NCBI GenBank assembly: GCA_907163345.1
Contig: CAJQUN010000439.1
Coordinates: forward strand, 124,001 to 188,000
Length of the DNA: 64,000 bases
Reading direction: 5' to 3'
From: Haberlea rhodopensis
Taxonomy: Eukaryota; Streptophyta; Magnoliopsida; Lamiales; Gesneriaceae
Under the pieces are notes generated by a model. The model worked only from the letters and a program-made list of their open reading frames with translations, was not told the origin of the DNA and ran no database searches. Both the position numbers and the translations under genes were made by a program. Below, piece by piece: positions 47,056 to 58,744 of this stretch. How positions within the stretch are numbered: position 1 is the first letter of the stretch; each line of letters starts with the position of its first letter.

Positions 47056-47194
47056 AGGCGTAGCTACGGCTTTTGCGAATTTAAGTGGCGTAACTACGCC
47101 ACTTTGGCGGCGTAATTACGCCTACCACGCGGGAAGCCAATTTTGTGACACATCGACAGGCGTAATTACGCCACTTCGGAGGCGTAATTACGCC
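47056..47194. repeat. Palindromes GGCGTAATTACGCC near the hAT 3' end
   Basis: Perfect 14-bp palindromes at 47109-47122, 47159-47172 and 47181-47194, plus variants GGCGTAACTACGCC (47087-47100) and GGCGTAGCTACGGC (47057-47070). They lie between the left TIR region and the transposase stop. Confidence 0.85.
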
Positions 47195-47386
47195 AATGGA
47201 CTTTTAAAGGGTTTAGAAATTTAACAATTTTTATGGGTTATTTAAACATGTCTATGTGTTTAAATACTTCTAGCATCCATCTGACTACCGTGCGCTTGCG
47301 GTAAGGGAATTTTCGCATCAGCATACAAATAATTGTAAAGACATGACAATTGAAAATCTAAATAAAAAAATATTACAATTTAGTAC

Positions 47387-49620
47387 TTAGCAGTCTTCAT
47401 AATTGATAAGTATTGTTTTGGCGTTCTCTTCTTCTTGCTCGTCATAATGATTTACGAATTCGTCAACAGTCCCATCTCTTCTATTTTTGCATTCTGCTTC
47501 AAACCAATCTTTAAGTAACGTGAGCATGCATAACGAATCAGCTGATAGACTACTTCTGTAGTCTCCAATAATACGGCCGCATGTTGAGAATGCCGATTCA
47601 GAAGCGACGCTTGAAGCTTGTACAGCATACACGTCTCTAGCCATTTTGGCTAAGATAGGGAATTGTGCTGCATTGGACTTCCACCATTGTAAGACGTCGA
47701 AGTTGTCTTCGGTTAGAAATTGATAATTCAGATAAATTTGCAACTCAGTCGACGTGCTAGTAGAAGGTCCTTTTCCCTTAAGTTTTTTCCTGCCCAGCAA
47801 TCTAAGCAAATTGATGCCCCCACCTTTAGATTGAGCTTGGGGTTGTTCTTCAACAGGCCTTTGTTGCGATGATTCACTTGCCTGTTGATTATAATACAAT
47901 TGAAACATATTTTGGAGAGATTCCATTGTAGACGTCTTTTGATCGTCAACAACCTTCCCCAAAAATTTAGCATAATATTCAAAAAATATCTCAAATGAAG
48001 ATAAACATTGACTAGGATCTAGCAATGTTGCGATGCAGTGCACGGGTGGGATTTGTTCCCAATACTTTATAAATTTAGTTTCCATTGCATTAACAAAAGC
48101 ATGCAAGTCATAGTCATCTCTAAATTCTATAAATTTATCAAACATGTTAAATACTAAAGGAAGAAAATAAACGGAAGTTGGATAAGTAACACCAGAGAAA
48201 CGTTCCGTCGCTTCTTTGAAAGTACCTAACAATGATACACAATTTTCAACAAATTCCCAATCCTCATCAGTCAAATAAATACTTTCATCGCTATCAGGCA
48301 TTTGATATGAATTATAAAATGGAGTTAAAATATCTTTGTAAGGTAACATAGCATTCAACAAATTGTACAACGAATTCCACCTAGTTTCTATTGGTGATGG
48401 AAAAAGAAGATGCTTTAAACCATTAGATAAACATAATTGTTTCCAATCACGCTTAACACGGCTCGTGCGTAACCATTTAGCGCAGTATTTCATTTTGTCA
48501 ATACATGCTGAGTGATTGTCCTCATAACCAACTTTAACAGCCAAATTAATCACATGACATGCACATCTAACATGAAAAAAAATACCATCAAGCATTGGTT
48601 TAAGCTGGTCTTTAAATCACGCATCGCAGCATTGTTATTCGCAGCATTGTCTAATGTGATTGAAAATACCTTATCCTGAATTCCATAATGTCTACAAGTG
48701 TTGAATACATATTTAGCAATTACATAACCAGTATGTGCACAATCTAACTCATCTAAAGACAAAATCCTTTTTTGCATACACCAATTATCATCAATCCAAT
48801 GACAAGTGACAACAAGATATGAATCTGAATTTACATTTGTCCAAATATCAGTTGTTAAACTAACCCTACAAGGCAAACTAGAAAGATGTTGAAACAATGT
48901 ATTTCTATATTCAACAAATACGTCCATACATTTTCTTTTTAGTGTGTGCCTGGAAATATGTTTAAACATGGGTTGTATAGACGAAGCAAATTCAATAAAA
49001 CCAGCACGTTCAGCTTGTATAAAAGGTAGTTCACATCTGATCACATATCTAACAAGTGACCTACGATTAATTTCAGCAGTTAAAATAAAATTCGTGCCAG
49101 TAAGAACATTAATTTGTGCTTGTGTTGCTTCTCGACTTAATGGTTGTAATGTTGTCTCATCAAAATTATGTTTTTTTACTAAGTGTTTTTTAAATGTTCC
49201 GGTGCCTCCACTGGAACCACCGGCTTTATATGAATACTGGATCTTACATAATTTACATATTGCAACAGATTCATTAGTACCTTCTTTTTGACCGAGTTCA
49301 AAGTGATCCCATATCTTACTTCTTTTGGCACGAGTAGGTTGTCTACTCGCTGCTGTAGTGGCTCCGGATGACTCCACATGTTGTCTTTCTTGGGCTTGGG
49401 CAGCAACAGGTTCGGCAGGTTGTTGGGATTGTTGTGGTTCGACATTCATAGAAGAACCACCAACATTGAGGTCAGCAAAAAAATCATAACTTTCATTTAA
49501 CTCAGGAATTGGCACAGGCAAATTCATTGCAGAAGATGAACTCAGTGATAGACGACCCGGAACGAGACCCCGACTACGACCCCGGCTACGACCAGCACCA
49601 CTGCTAGATGAAGATGCCAT
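47387..49620 (-). pseudogene. hAT transposase (BED finger, dimerisation domain), single frameshift
   Basis: Start ATG 49620 (MASSSSSGAGRSRGRSRG). A BED zinc finger (about residues 100-160: KIWDHFELGQKEGTNES, ICKLCKIQYSYKAGG, HLVKKH) is followed by the hAT catalytic core with TTDIWTNVNSDSYLVVTCHW (first Asp) and LDNAANNN (second Asp). The frame breaks near 48610: the N-terminal frame ends at 48550, while PMLDGIFFHVRCACHVINLA continues in the next frame to 47387. A one-base loss after LK explains it. The C-terminal part has YLNYQFLTEDNFDVLQWW and ASSVASESAFSTCGRI, the hAT dimerisation domain with the probable catalytic Glu. Otherwise open, about 740 aa in total. Confidence 0.9.
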
Positions 49621-49786
49621 TATGATATAAGACTATAAGTAAATTGTAAATAGCACAATTGAGAGAAAAATATGAGAGTGAAGTAATTTTCGTTACAAGA
49701 ATTGTTATGAAACAATACACAACACAACATCCCCTATTTATAGTTTTTTTTTTTATTAAAAAATTTTTAAAAAATAAAAATAAAAA

Positions 49787-49827
49787 GTTAACGTTGGCAA
49801 CGGCTAAGAGCCGTTGCCAACGTTAAC
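49787..49827. repeat. Perfect 19-bp hairpin upstream of the hAT transposase
   Basis: GTTAACGTTGGCAACGGCT, loop AAG, then its exact complement. A partial further repeat follows (GTTAACGTTGAAGGCAACGTTAAC up to about 49852). Lies 170 bp upstream of the transposase ATG, so in its promoter or leader. Confidence 0.85.
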
Positions 49828-50068
49828 GTTTGTTAACGTTGAAGGCAACGTTAACAATGTTACCGGTTCCGGTTTCGGAACCGGAACCGGATCGGTAGGA
49901 CCGGAACCGGCGGTTCTACCGGTTTGCTTCTTTGGGACCGCCCCGGACCGGTTTCTAACCGGTTCCGGGGCGAACCGGAACCGTTAAGTCCGGTTCCGAT
50001 TTCGGATCGGACTTAACGGTCCGAATCCGGGCCGGGTCCGGTTTGACCCGGCCCGGTAAGCAGCCCTA

Positions 50069-50537
50069 GGCCTCATACACCTGGGCTTAAGCAATCAGGG
50101 CGGACTTGTGCTAGTATTTGCCAGGGCCTCATACACCTGGGCTTAAGCAATCAGGGCGGACCTGTGCTAATGTTTGCCAGGGCCTCATACACCTGGCTTA
50201 AGCAATCAGGGCGGACCTGTGCTAATATTTGCCAAGGCCTCATACACTTGGGCTTAAGCAATCAGGGCGGACCTGTGCTAATGTTTGCCAAGGCCTCATA
50301 CACTTGGGCTTAAGCAATCAGGGCGGACCTGTGCTAATATTGGCCACGGCCTCATACACGTGGGCTTAAGCAACCAGGGCGGACCTGTGCTAATATTTGC
50401 CACGACCTCATACACGTGGGCTTAAGCAATCAGGGCGGACCTGTGCTAAATATTTGCCACGGCCTCATTCACGTGGGCTTAAGCAATCAAGGCGGACCTG
50501 TGCTAATATTTGCCAGGGCCTCATACACCTGGGCTTA
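50069..50537. repeat. Tandem array, unit about 56 bp (right part)
   Basis: About eight further copies, some with CACGTGGGCTTAAG in place of CACCTGGGCTTAAG. Continuation of the array at 46068-46860. Confidence 0.9.
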
Positions 50538-51010
50538 CTCCAAATATCTCATCCGAACTCCCCATCATCACATCATCCGAATAAGTTAATCAAAAATCCG
50601 GATCAAATAAAGATCACAAGCTGATGAATAAGGCCTTATCGCGAGATCGCATGCCTGAGCTGTCATAATAGGGGCTTACTGCAAGATTGCACGCCCGAGC
50701 TGAACTTCTGAATAGGGGCTTACTGCGAGATTGCATGCACGAGCTGTCATGCACTGAGTCGACCTGAAACAATGAAATGGTGCAACACAACATATATTTG
50801 AACTATGAAGTAGTAGCTTAAAAAGAAATAACCGTAACGGCATGTAGTCCGAGCACTGAAGTAGAGGTCAGCTGCTGGACTAAATATGTCATGAGCTCGG
50901 TAGTACTAAGCTAGGGGCCCATGTGGCCGAGCTGAGGTAGATTAATAAAGGATGACCAGTGGGCTGAAGCTAAAGTCGACTGCTAGTTTAGCTTTGTTGT
51001 CGATCTCCCC
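50538..51010. other. LARD interior with degenerate repeats
   Basis: AGGGGCTTACTGCGAGATTGC and CGAGCTG motifs recur about three times at 50630-50750. No coding region. Confidence 0.5.
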
Positions 51011-51019
51011 CAACATAAA

Positions 51020-52340
51020 GTTTTGGATATTTGAGTATTGTCTTGTGACTTAAAACCTCACCTCCAAATGATGAAAGACATACAGTCTTGAGTTTAAATA
51101 AGTTAGTGTAATTCAAGAGGGGAACAAAACAAAACAGCAAGTTTACATTTAATTCAAAATGAAACATGGACTTATCTCTTATTCATGAGTTGCAGATGAT
51201 TTGTGAAATAAGACTGATATGGCTCTTGAAAGTGTTAAGCAATTGGAATTATAACAATGGGAAGGGAATGAAATAACAGTTAAAGAACTTCCTGGCTGGC
51301 AAAACATGAAACATCCAAGCTTTCGAATGAAATGTTGATGCCCTCTCGAACAAAACCAGAAATATGTTAAATGGTGAGCATGAGTCACGCTTTTTATTTT
51401 TATTTATCACAACATTAGACTAGGAGCTAATAAACCACACATCAACAACATAAACAAGGCAGTAGCTCAAACCAATAGCAACCTAACTTAGACAATACGT
51501 CGAACATCTGTTACGGTGTTAATGGAAGCACATTGCTATGAGACATGAAGAACCGATCGAACCACTACACCCAACAAGCAACCCCAAATACTTCAGTATA
51601 TGCACACGAAAAAACATAAATTGTAGCAAGAAAACATTGATAAATAATGGAACACAAGATAGAAATCCAAATTCTTGTACTGCACAAATACCACAACTAA
51701 ATTTTTGAACCAAAATATAAATTTGGTAAGAGTGTGTACGTGAGTTTCATCATTTATGGCATGAAGAAGAAAAGTCTGCACGTCGCTCAATAATCGCAAA
51801 AAACCCAGCAAGAAGCACAAACAATCACTGGATAAAGTATATTACCAAAGCTTCCCTTCGAGCATATATGTATAAGCAATAGATGACCATACCAGATGCA
51901 AATCGGGAAGTCCCCTACTTACTGATGTCGGGCAACAGAGCTTGGATGCTGCCTCCAGCTTCGACGCGGCCCAGCCTGGAAAATACGGCAAATAACGGCG
52001 TGCCTTGAAGATCTGGACCATGGATGGGGCTGAGCAAATCTGTTGAGTTTTGGAATCACCACGGGAAAAAGAATAGCGGCCCTGCACTACCATCCAAAAA
52101 TCGCACCGCCACGACCTAGCTGCGTCGAGAAACACAACCCGTACACCACCTCGCGATGAACAACACAGCCCTGCCGCTAACCCATGAACCTCACCTAGAA
52201 CCAACCTCGTGAATCCTGCAACCCACCACCCCAGATACAACGTCTGACCAGAAAGGCAGAACACCCCTCTCCCAAAGCTGCCGAGGAAACCTCAGCTCCC
52301 ACCAGCCCAGGTATCAAAAAATCGACGTCTTAGCTCAAGT
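51020..52340 (-). other. Host-like, intron-rich segment in the LARD element; possibly captured
   Basis: On minus, just after the primer site, is a GC-richer stretch open for 140 codons (51842-52264), then T-rich intron-like DNA, then a possible exon near 51290-51370 (HISGFVREGINISFESLDV). None resembles gag or pol and I do not recognise the protein. The pattern of GC-rich leader, T-rich introns and small open blocks suggests a captured host gene piece, but simple noncoding LARD sequence is equally possible. Confidence 0.3.
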
Positions 52341-52360
52341 TCCCACAGACGGCGTCAATT

Positions 52361-52863
52361 TGTTACCTCATTTTTTGGTTCGATTTGATAACAAATGAAT
52401 TTGTAAGCGAAAAATAAATAGACATCGAGATTTTTTACGTGGAAACCACGAAGGGAAAAACCACGGGACCTAGTCCAGTTTGAATCTTCACTATAATATC
52501 AAGAGTTTACAATGTTTGTTGTTTTTTCTACAAAAATGGAGGACGGAAGCCATGGAAATTCCTTGAGGAAGCAAAGCCGAAGAGGTCTCTCTGCTGGGGA
52601 AAGGAAGGAGGCGATCCAACAATTCTTGCATGCCATTAACCTACTGTCCCCTCCTTATTTTATGTTAGTGGGCTTTTTATTTAAGGGTTTTAATTACTAA
52701 GGGTAATGGGTCATTAATAATTTAATTAGATGGGCCATTAATTGGTAAATGAGTTGATAGAATATTGGATGTGATTAGTTAAATGGGTCAGTCTCTGATG
52801 ATACCCAGGTCGAGTCCGTAGAGTCCGGGTCCAAACCGCACCGGTATCTTTACCCGGGTATCA
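52361..52863 (-). repeat. 5' LTR of the LARD-like element
   Basis: 503 bp; primer site directly inside on minus; followed by TSD CATAT. Confidence 0.92.
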
Positions 52864-52868
52864 CATAT

Positions 52869-53990
52869 TCTAAACTAAATATAAAAAATGACACAGATGG
52901 CTCGTAATGTAATGCAATGCAAGCTGAATACCGATTTTTCAATCTTTGATGAGGACTAAAAGCCCCCCACACCACTGACATAGTAACATTGACACAAAAC
53001 AGTACCTCCGATGCAGCAAAAACAATTGAATCAGCTTAGGTCATACCATAGTTTCCTTTATTCGAAGCATTACATTGAACTTGCTCCCCAAACAACATAT
53101 CCAGCAGACTAGACAGAGGGTAATGTAGCAGCATCTATCATCAAAACAGAATGTGGAGAAGAGTGTTCGACCCAACTTGTTTCTCTCTATTGTTCATGTA
53201 GCCTATCACGGGATTAAATGCTTAGTTGTTGTTGTATTTCAAATCCAAATTTTAAATCCATTGTTGAAATTAAGTACTTACATTCAAATGCAAGATTAGA
53301 TCATATGGGTCACATCTATGTTACAAGGGGCTCTCTCCTTATTTTGAGCATTCAAGAGTTAATATTTTGCCGCACTAACATGACCCTCATGCCCGGAGAA
53401 CAAGTCTTTTTCGTAATGCACAGAGGCATATACTAGTAAACTTCCATTTATATTGTATATTGTTCAGAATAATGTATGTTGTTATAGAATTATTTAATTC
53501 TTTATTAGAGAATATGCATCTGCATGACGAATAATGTTTTTATTTACTATTAAATTATTTATTTTCAAAATAATGATAAAATACTATAAAAGAACCTATA
53601 ATAATTGTTTATATTTAATAGTTTTAATTTATATTATTACTTAAATATTAATTAACAGTATTACTATTGTTCTATACTTTTATAAATAATAAATAATTTG
53701 AATAAAACATTTAAAAAAAATTTATGTACCAAAAATAATTTAATATAGCCATTATTGCTCAGTATATCGTATGTTTTTGTTTACTAGACCTGATAAATAT
53801 ATGAGATGAGCTCATTAATCCCAGCTCATCCCATGTTCTTTCACAATACCCAAAATAATCCAAGGATTATGTACTGTTCTGACATGATAAAAATTCTCAA
53901 ATTTACAGGTGAGATAATTAGCCTCTCCAGGTGGACAAGAGAAAAATTAGATACTTATTTTCATCGATTCACGAAAGATTTGATTTTTAT
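52869..53990. other. Spacer, no gene seen
   Basis: AT-rich, with a stretch at 53225-53280 (TTTCAAATCCAAATTTTAAA) resembling the MITE-like sequence near 42 kb. No credible coding region. Confidence 0.45.
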
Positions 53991-53999
53991 ATGAATATT

Positions 54000-55080
54000 T
54001 ATCATTGAAAAGATTCAATTCATATCTCACCTTACTCTAGTTAAAATAGCACACGCATTCTATAGTAACCCTTATCGATTAATCAACCAAAATACACGCG
54101 ATCAAGATTTAAATCAATGATAGCATCCACAACTATTGATAATGATAAAGCTTAAACAACATAATCCACGCATCTATGTTTAATCTAGTCAATTATTTTC
54201 CCTAAGAATTTAATAACCTCACATGCGCAAAATTATCAATCTTAGTTGTTTCACAAATTAGATTAATCAAACAATTATCAAATTTAGCATTAGATTGTAT
54301 GCAAATTACTAGGTTGACAATCTAATAATCAGAAACGGCAATCATATCAAAACAAGAAAACCATTAATACTCAATAAAAATCTTAAAATAAGAACATGAA
54401 TCTCCCCATAAATCCAAAGTATTGTCTTCCTCAACCAAGATCTAAAAACATAGCTACGCATAACAAAATAAATAAAAGCAATGGAAAAAGAAAATTAATC
54501 GGATCTCCGCTCGTCGAGGTTGTCAATCCCGCCTTCGCTTCGATCTTCGTAGCCGTCTATGAAAACTTGAAAGAAAAATTATAAAACTAGTCTAAACTAC
54601 TCTACCCTAGCTATCTAATGCATGATAAGGTCTAATTTTCGAGCATATATGCATGGGGCTGATAGGTAGGTCACAATCCTTGTAGGATGGAAAGAAATCA
54701 AGTTTCCATAATTTTTTAGGATTCTTCAGCGCTAGGGCGCGGCTGGATGGGCGTTGGTGAGCCTATATTTCTGCCTCGGGAAATTTTTTAGCGCCTGTCC
54801 ACCAGAGCTGGGGCGCCTAGCCTGCTGCCACAATTTAGTATTTTTGCCATAACTTTCTCATACGATCTCTGAATTAAACAAACCTAATGTTCATGAGAAT
54901 ATAACAGAAAGTTCTACAACTTTTATGTTGATCATATTTTCAAAATATGAATTGAACATGAAGAAATTCGAGAAGAAAGATGTGACATGTGTCTGGATTC
55001 CCGTTTTCTTTTCCTTTCTTCAACTTTCTTCATTCTCCATCATTTTAGCTCGATTTCTTCACCTTTTCCAACATATTACC
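54000..55080 (-). repeat. Possible LTR-element noncoding remnant
   Basis: The stretch around CCATAAATCCAAAGTATTGT, CCTCAACCAAGATCTAAAAA and GCGCTAGGGCGCGG resembles noncoding ends of plant LTR elements I have seen, but no LTR pair, primer site or coding was found. Low confidence. Confidence 0.25.
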
Positions 55081-55990
55081 AAATGTATAATTAGAAAATA
55101 GATACATCAAGCTATCCATTTAATCATACATAATCACTGACAGTTAAGCACATAAAACTTGTCTATTGCTATACAGATCACCCTTCGTTGCAAAGCCGAT
55201 TCTTCATGATATTCATGGTAGTGAATGTTCTTTTCCACCGTATCAGTTTTAAACAAAACCAAGGCCAAACTTATATGCTTGTAAACCAATGAGTATATCA
55301 CATCTTCTATTTTCAACCATTCTTGGAGTTATATCACCAGGCCCTTTTACATTCAAAGTATCAATATTTAAAGAGGAAATTACAAGAATGTACCATTTTC
55401 CAAAACATCTTTCAACTAAATCTCCCAAAAAATCTTCTTTCAACTAAATACATATTTTAGAAAACTCATTTCAAATAAGTCCATTTTATCAAACCCTTAT
55501 CAAATTAGTCCATTAATTATAACTAAAATAGCATTTGTTCTACACCTTCATCCCCAAAACTTTGCCAACTTTCCATTCGTGTCACCCTCCTCCACTTCCC
55601 TCCCTCCAACAACAGTAAGTCTCGCGTCGCCCTCCTCCGCCTCTTTCGTCTGCTTACGCATTAATCAAGCGAAGTACAACTCTTTTTTTTTTTTTTTGAA
55701 CAGACGAGTCACAACTTTCAAAATGAATGTAATCAAATGAAACTGAATTGAATTTGACCGGGAGAAAAAAAGAACTAACAGAACAAGAAGAAACATGCAT
55801 CGTGTATATTATTGAAGGACACTTTACTTAATTGATGATGCTCATTCCTTGTACCTTAGCGAATTCCAATGCCTGCTCATTGCTATCGTAAAATCAGGAA
55901 CAAAGGGAAAGCTTTAGAAATCGAAAACTTCAGAACTGAAACACAAATTCGGTCGATAATTGTCCAATTGAATGGATGAATCAACGAGGA
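55081..55990. other. Spacer, no gene seen
   Basis: Includes a poly-T run at 55683-55697 and a C/T-rich stretch at 55560-55660. No recognisable coding region. Confidence 0.45.
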
Positions 55991-55997
55991 TGATAAC

Positions 55998-56620
55998 GAA
56001 AAAATTTACATGCACCGCTAAATTTTAAGCAAGCAACACCTAACAGTGCATGTAAATCAACGAGGATGATAACAAAAAAATTTACATGCACCGATAAATT
56101 TTAAGCAAGCAACACCTAGCGGTGCATGTAAATTACATGCACAACTAGTCTATCAGTGTATATAAATTACATGCACCGATAGACTCAAATACTGTCTTTA
56201 ACCAAAAATCTAGTATATTGGTGCATCAGTAGATCACCGCATATCGATGCATGTAAATTACATGCACCTATAGACTCATATGATGCACGTGAGTCATGCG
56301 GTGCATGTAATTTACATGCACCACACGAGACTAACAATGAATTACTTACCGTTGCATGTAAATTACATGCACCGCTATTCTATCGATGCATGTAACTTAC
56401 ATGCACCAATAGACTCAAGTATTGTCTTTAGCCAAAATATAGTATATTGGTGCATCAATGCATCACCGTCTATCGGTGCACGTAAATTACATGCACCTAT
56501 GGACTCATATGGTGCATGTAATTTACAAGCATCACACGAGACTAACAAGGAATTACCAAGCGGAGCATGTAATTTACATGCATCGCTAGTCTATCGGTGC
56601 ATGCACATGACATGCACTGA
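55998..56620. repeat. Array of TGCATGTAAATTACATGCA-type palindromes
   Basis: About eleven copies of a palindrome of the form GGTGCATGTAA(A/T)TTACATGCACC, e.g. near 56120, 56153, 56240, 56300, 56351, 56390, 56474, 56509, 56562 and 56597. They lie in two longer direct copies about 220 bp apart (CTCAA(A/G)TA(C/T)TGTCTTTA followed by AGTATATTGGTGCATCA). A frame of 132 codons over it is a by-product. Confidence 0.85.
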
Positions 56621-57216
56621 TAGACTTAGGTACAAATATGAGGTTGTATCTTTTTATGCAAGGAAATCAAACGATTGACGATCAGAACTGAGTTTCTTAC
56701 TTTCTCCACTCAATAATTTGCATGTGGAACACTGATTGTGGTGGCTGTTTTAATCTCCTTGCTTTTCGTTATCAATCGCCACATTTGGGTTTTGTTAGAG
56801 CGAAAGGCAATTATTGAAGTGGCCCGCTGATAATAACTGTTAAAAGCTACAAAAATATAAACGAGTTCGTGTGTTTGATTGATTCGTTGATAAAATTCGA
56901 AGTGGTGAATTATGACGCATTTTTTGTCCACAAAGCACCTCTTCAGTGATTTTACATGCACTGTCAAGTGAATTACATTCTCCTTTGTGATATTACATCC
57001 AGTACCCGGGTCGAATCAGACTAGTCGGGTTTACGGAGGAATGATTTCTGGTTTTGAATGCCTTTTGCAACGACTAAAGCGACGAATTTGGGGAAAAATT
57101 ACGTTTGCGTTGATTTATAGAAGAGAGAAAAACACGTAAATGATGGGAGATGACAGTGCATGGGTATTTTTGTCTATTTGTAGCGAAATGGACCTAGTTG
57201 AAAGAAATTTTTTTCT

Positions 57217-57877
57217 GTTTACTGATCCCACACTTTATCGTTCCCTGGTTGGCTCCCTTCAATATCTTACTATCACACGTCCAGACCTTGCTTATGTCAT
57301 TAACTTTGTTAGTCAATGTCTCAATTCTCCTAACATTCATTTAAGGGCTGTCAAGCGCATTCTTCGCTATGTTAAAGGCACTTTATCATTCGGTTTGAGC
57401 TTCATGCGCTCCACTTCTTGCAGTCTTCTTGCTTACTCCGATGCAGGTTGGGCTAGCTGTTCTGACACACGTCGATCCACCTCCGGTTACTCTAATTTTT
57501 TGGGTCCTAATCTCGTATGTTGGAGTGCGAAAAGCAACCGATTGTCTCACGTTCCAGTTGTGAATCGGAATATCACGCGCTCGCTAACACCTCTGCTGAT
57601 GTAGTCTGGCTCACTTGCTTGCTTCGTGATCTTCATGCCTTACCAAATCAACGGCCCATTATTCTGTGTGACAACAACATTGCTATTTTCCTTAACCAAA
57701 ATCATGTTTCTCATAAACGTGCCAAACATATTGATATTGATTATCATTTTGTATGCGAACTCGTCTCTGCTGGCAAACTTGCGACACAGTTCACACCATC
57801 AAATCTTCAAGTTGCAGATATTTTCACCAAGAGCTTGTGTAAGGACCCTCGTGCCCTTAACCCGATATTAGTGTATT
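57217..57877 (+). pseudogene. Copia RT/RNase H fragment, 5'-truncated, one frameshift
   Basis: RT end and RNase H: DPTLYRSLVGSLQYLTITRP, DLAYVINFVSQCLNSPN, VKRILRYVKGTL, AYSDAGWASCSDTRRSTSGY. A one-base loss in an A-run near 57530 shifts the frame; the protein continues KQPIVSRSSCESEYHALANT, CDNNIAIFLNQNHVSHKRAK, HIDIDYHFVCE and ends VADIFTKSL. RNase H motifs (SD, E, D) are visible. The type differs from the other copia elements here. No LTRs identified. Confidence 0.88.
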
Positions 57878-57889
57878 AACCACTGTACT

Positions 57890-58740
57890 TAGTGCGTACT
57901 ATCATGTTAACAAGGGGAAAGTAATTACATGCAACTCTAGCATGAATGCCATCTATAAAATTCCTTTACATTAATCGTGTAATGTCTACACTTTCCCAAC
58001 ATATTTCATAAAACATGTCATGCACCTTTCAACATACACTAATATGCTCTCAATTCATTTAGCAATTCCACATTTAATTGCATGTTAACCATAAATGAAT
58101 AGAGAAAAGCCGTAGCCCATTTATACATTCCATATACACGTAATATGTACTCACATAAGAGCACTCAATGAATAAGCGTGTATCTAATGTATAAAACACT
58201 CTACGGGATACCATTACTGGTGCTTCGATCCTGGAAGCACCTCTCAAGCCCAGCTCGATCTCGACTCTGGATCTGAGCGCCTATCCATCCAGCTCTGGTA
58301 CCTCAATCCTGGAAGTACTTCAATCAACAGCCCGAGCTCAACTCCAAAGCTGCTGCAACACCTGTACCACCTGCCCCAACAGAGACAGCCCCCACACGGG
58401 GTGAGCATACCAATATCCCAAATCCAATAACCACAACAATACAATTCATAATTTACAACAATGTAAATTGCTATGAAATACAAAATATACTCCCTGGATG
58501 GTATCATCCTCATCCGGGGTTTCCTGTACTGTCCCTGTTCTCAAAACACTGAAACCATAAAATTCCCAAATGCCAGTTAATCATTACATTGATTAACAAT
58601 CCCATGAGCCATATACCAATATAATAATCAATAACATCAAATCATTAAACAATGATTATAGACAATCCATGTTTCTCACTTATGGTTTCATAGCTCTATT
58701 TCATTGCTCGCTCTACAATAACGGCATTCCATTTCCACGC
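57890..58740. other. Spacer, no gene seen
   Basis: No convincing coding region; 58200-58400 has repeated CTGGAAG-CACCT and AGCTCGA motifs. It ends where homology to the extra ORF begins. Confidence 0.45.
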
Positions 58741-58744
58741 ATGC

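Larger units (their letters stand above)
46863..50068 (-). mobile_element. hAT transposon nested in the 56-bp array
   Basis: TIRs TAGGGCTGCTTACCGG (46865-46880) and its complement (50053-50068). GGCCTCAA (46855-46862) and GGCCTCAT (50069-50076) are the probable 8-bp TSD, with one mismatch and two extra T at the left TIR. Subterminal regions are packed with ACCGG/CCGGT motifs (46880-47000; 49860-50060). The minus strand carries a BED-finger hAT transposase in two frames. It inserted after the array formed. Confidence 0.88.
43170..52863 (-). mobile_element. Large non-autonomous LTR element filled with tandem repeats
   Basis: 9,694 bp with 503-bp LTRs (43170-43672; 52361-52863), about a dozen differences by eye, flanked by CATAT (43165-43169; 52864-52868). 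On minus the LTR runs TGATACCCGGG...GAGGTAACA. Next to the right LTR is GACGCCGTCTGTGGGAAC (52341-52358 on minus), a known plant primer-site type, and next to the left LTR is AGAGGGGGATACTAA, a polypurine tract. No gag or pol sequence is recognisable. The interior holds arrays of about 78-bp and 56-bp units, a host-like unknown segment and a nested hAT element. Best described as LARD-like. Confidence 0.9.

Noticed and set aside
51842..52264. 140-codon minus frame as a host gene
   Set aside because: Lies inside the LARD-like element, no recognised domain, no supported start; kept only as a possible captured segment.
56280..56678. 132-codon plus frame with repeated NLHAP/HAP peptides
   Set aside because: Product of the palindrome array, not a gene.
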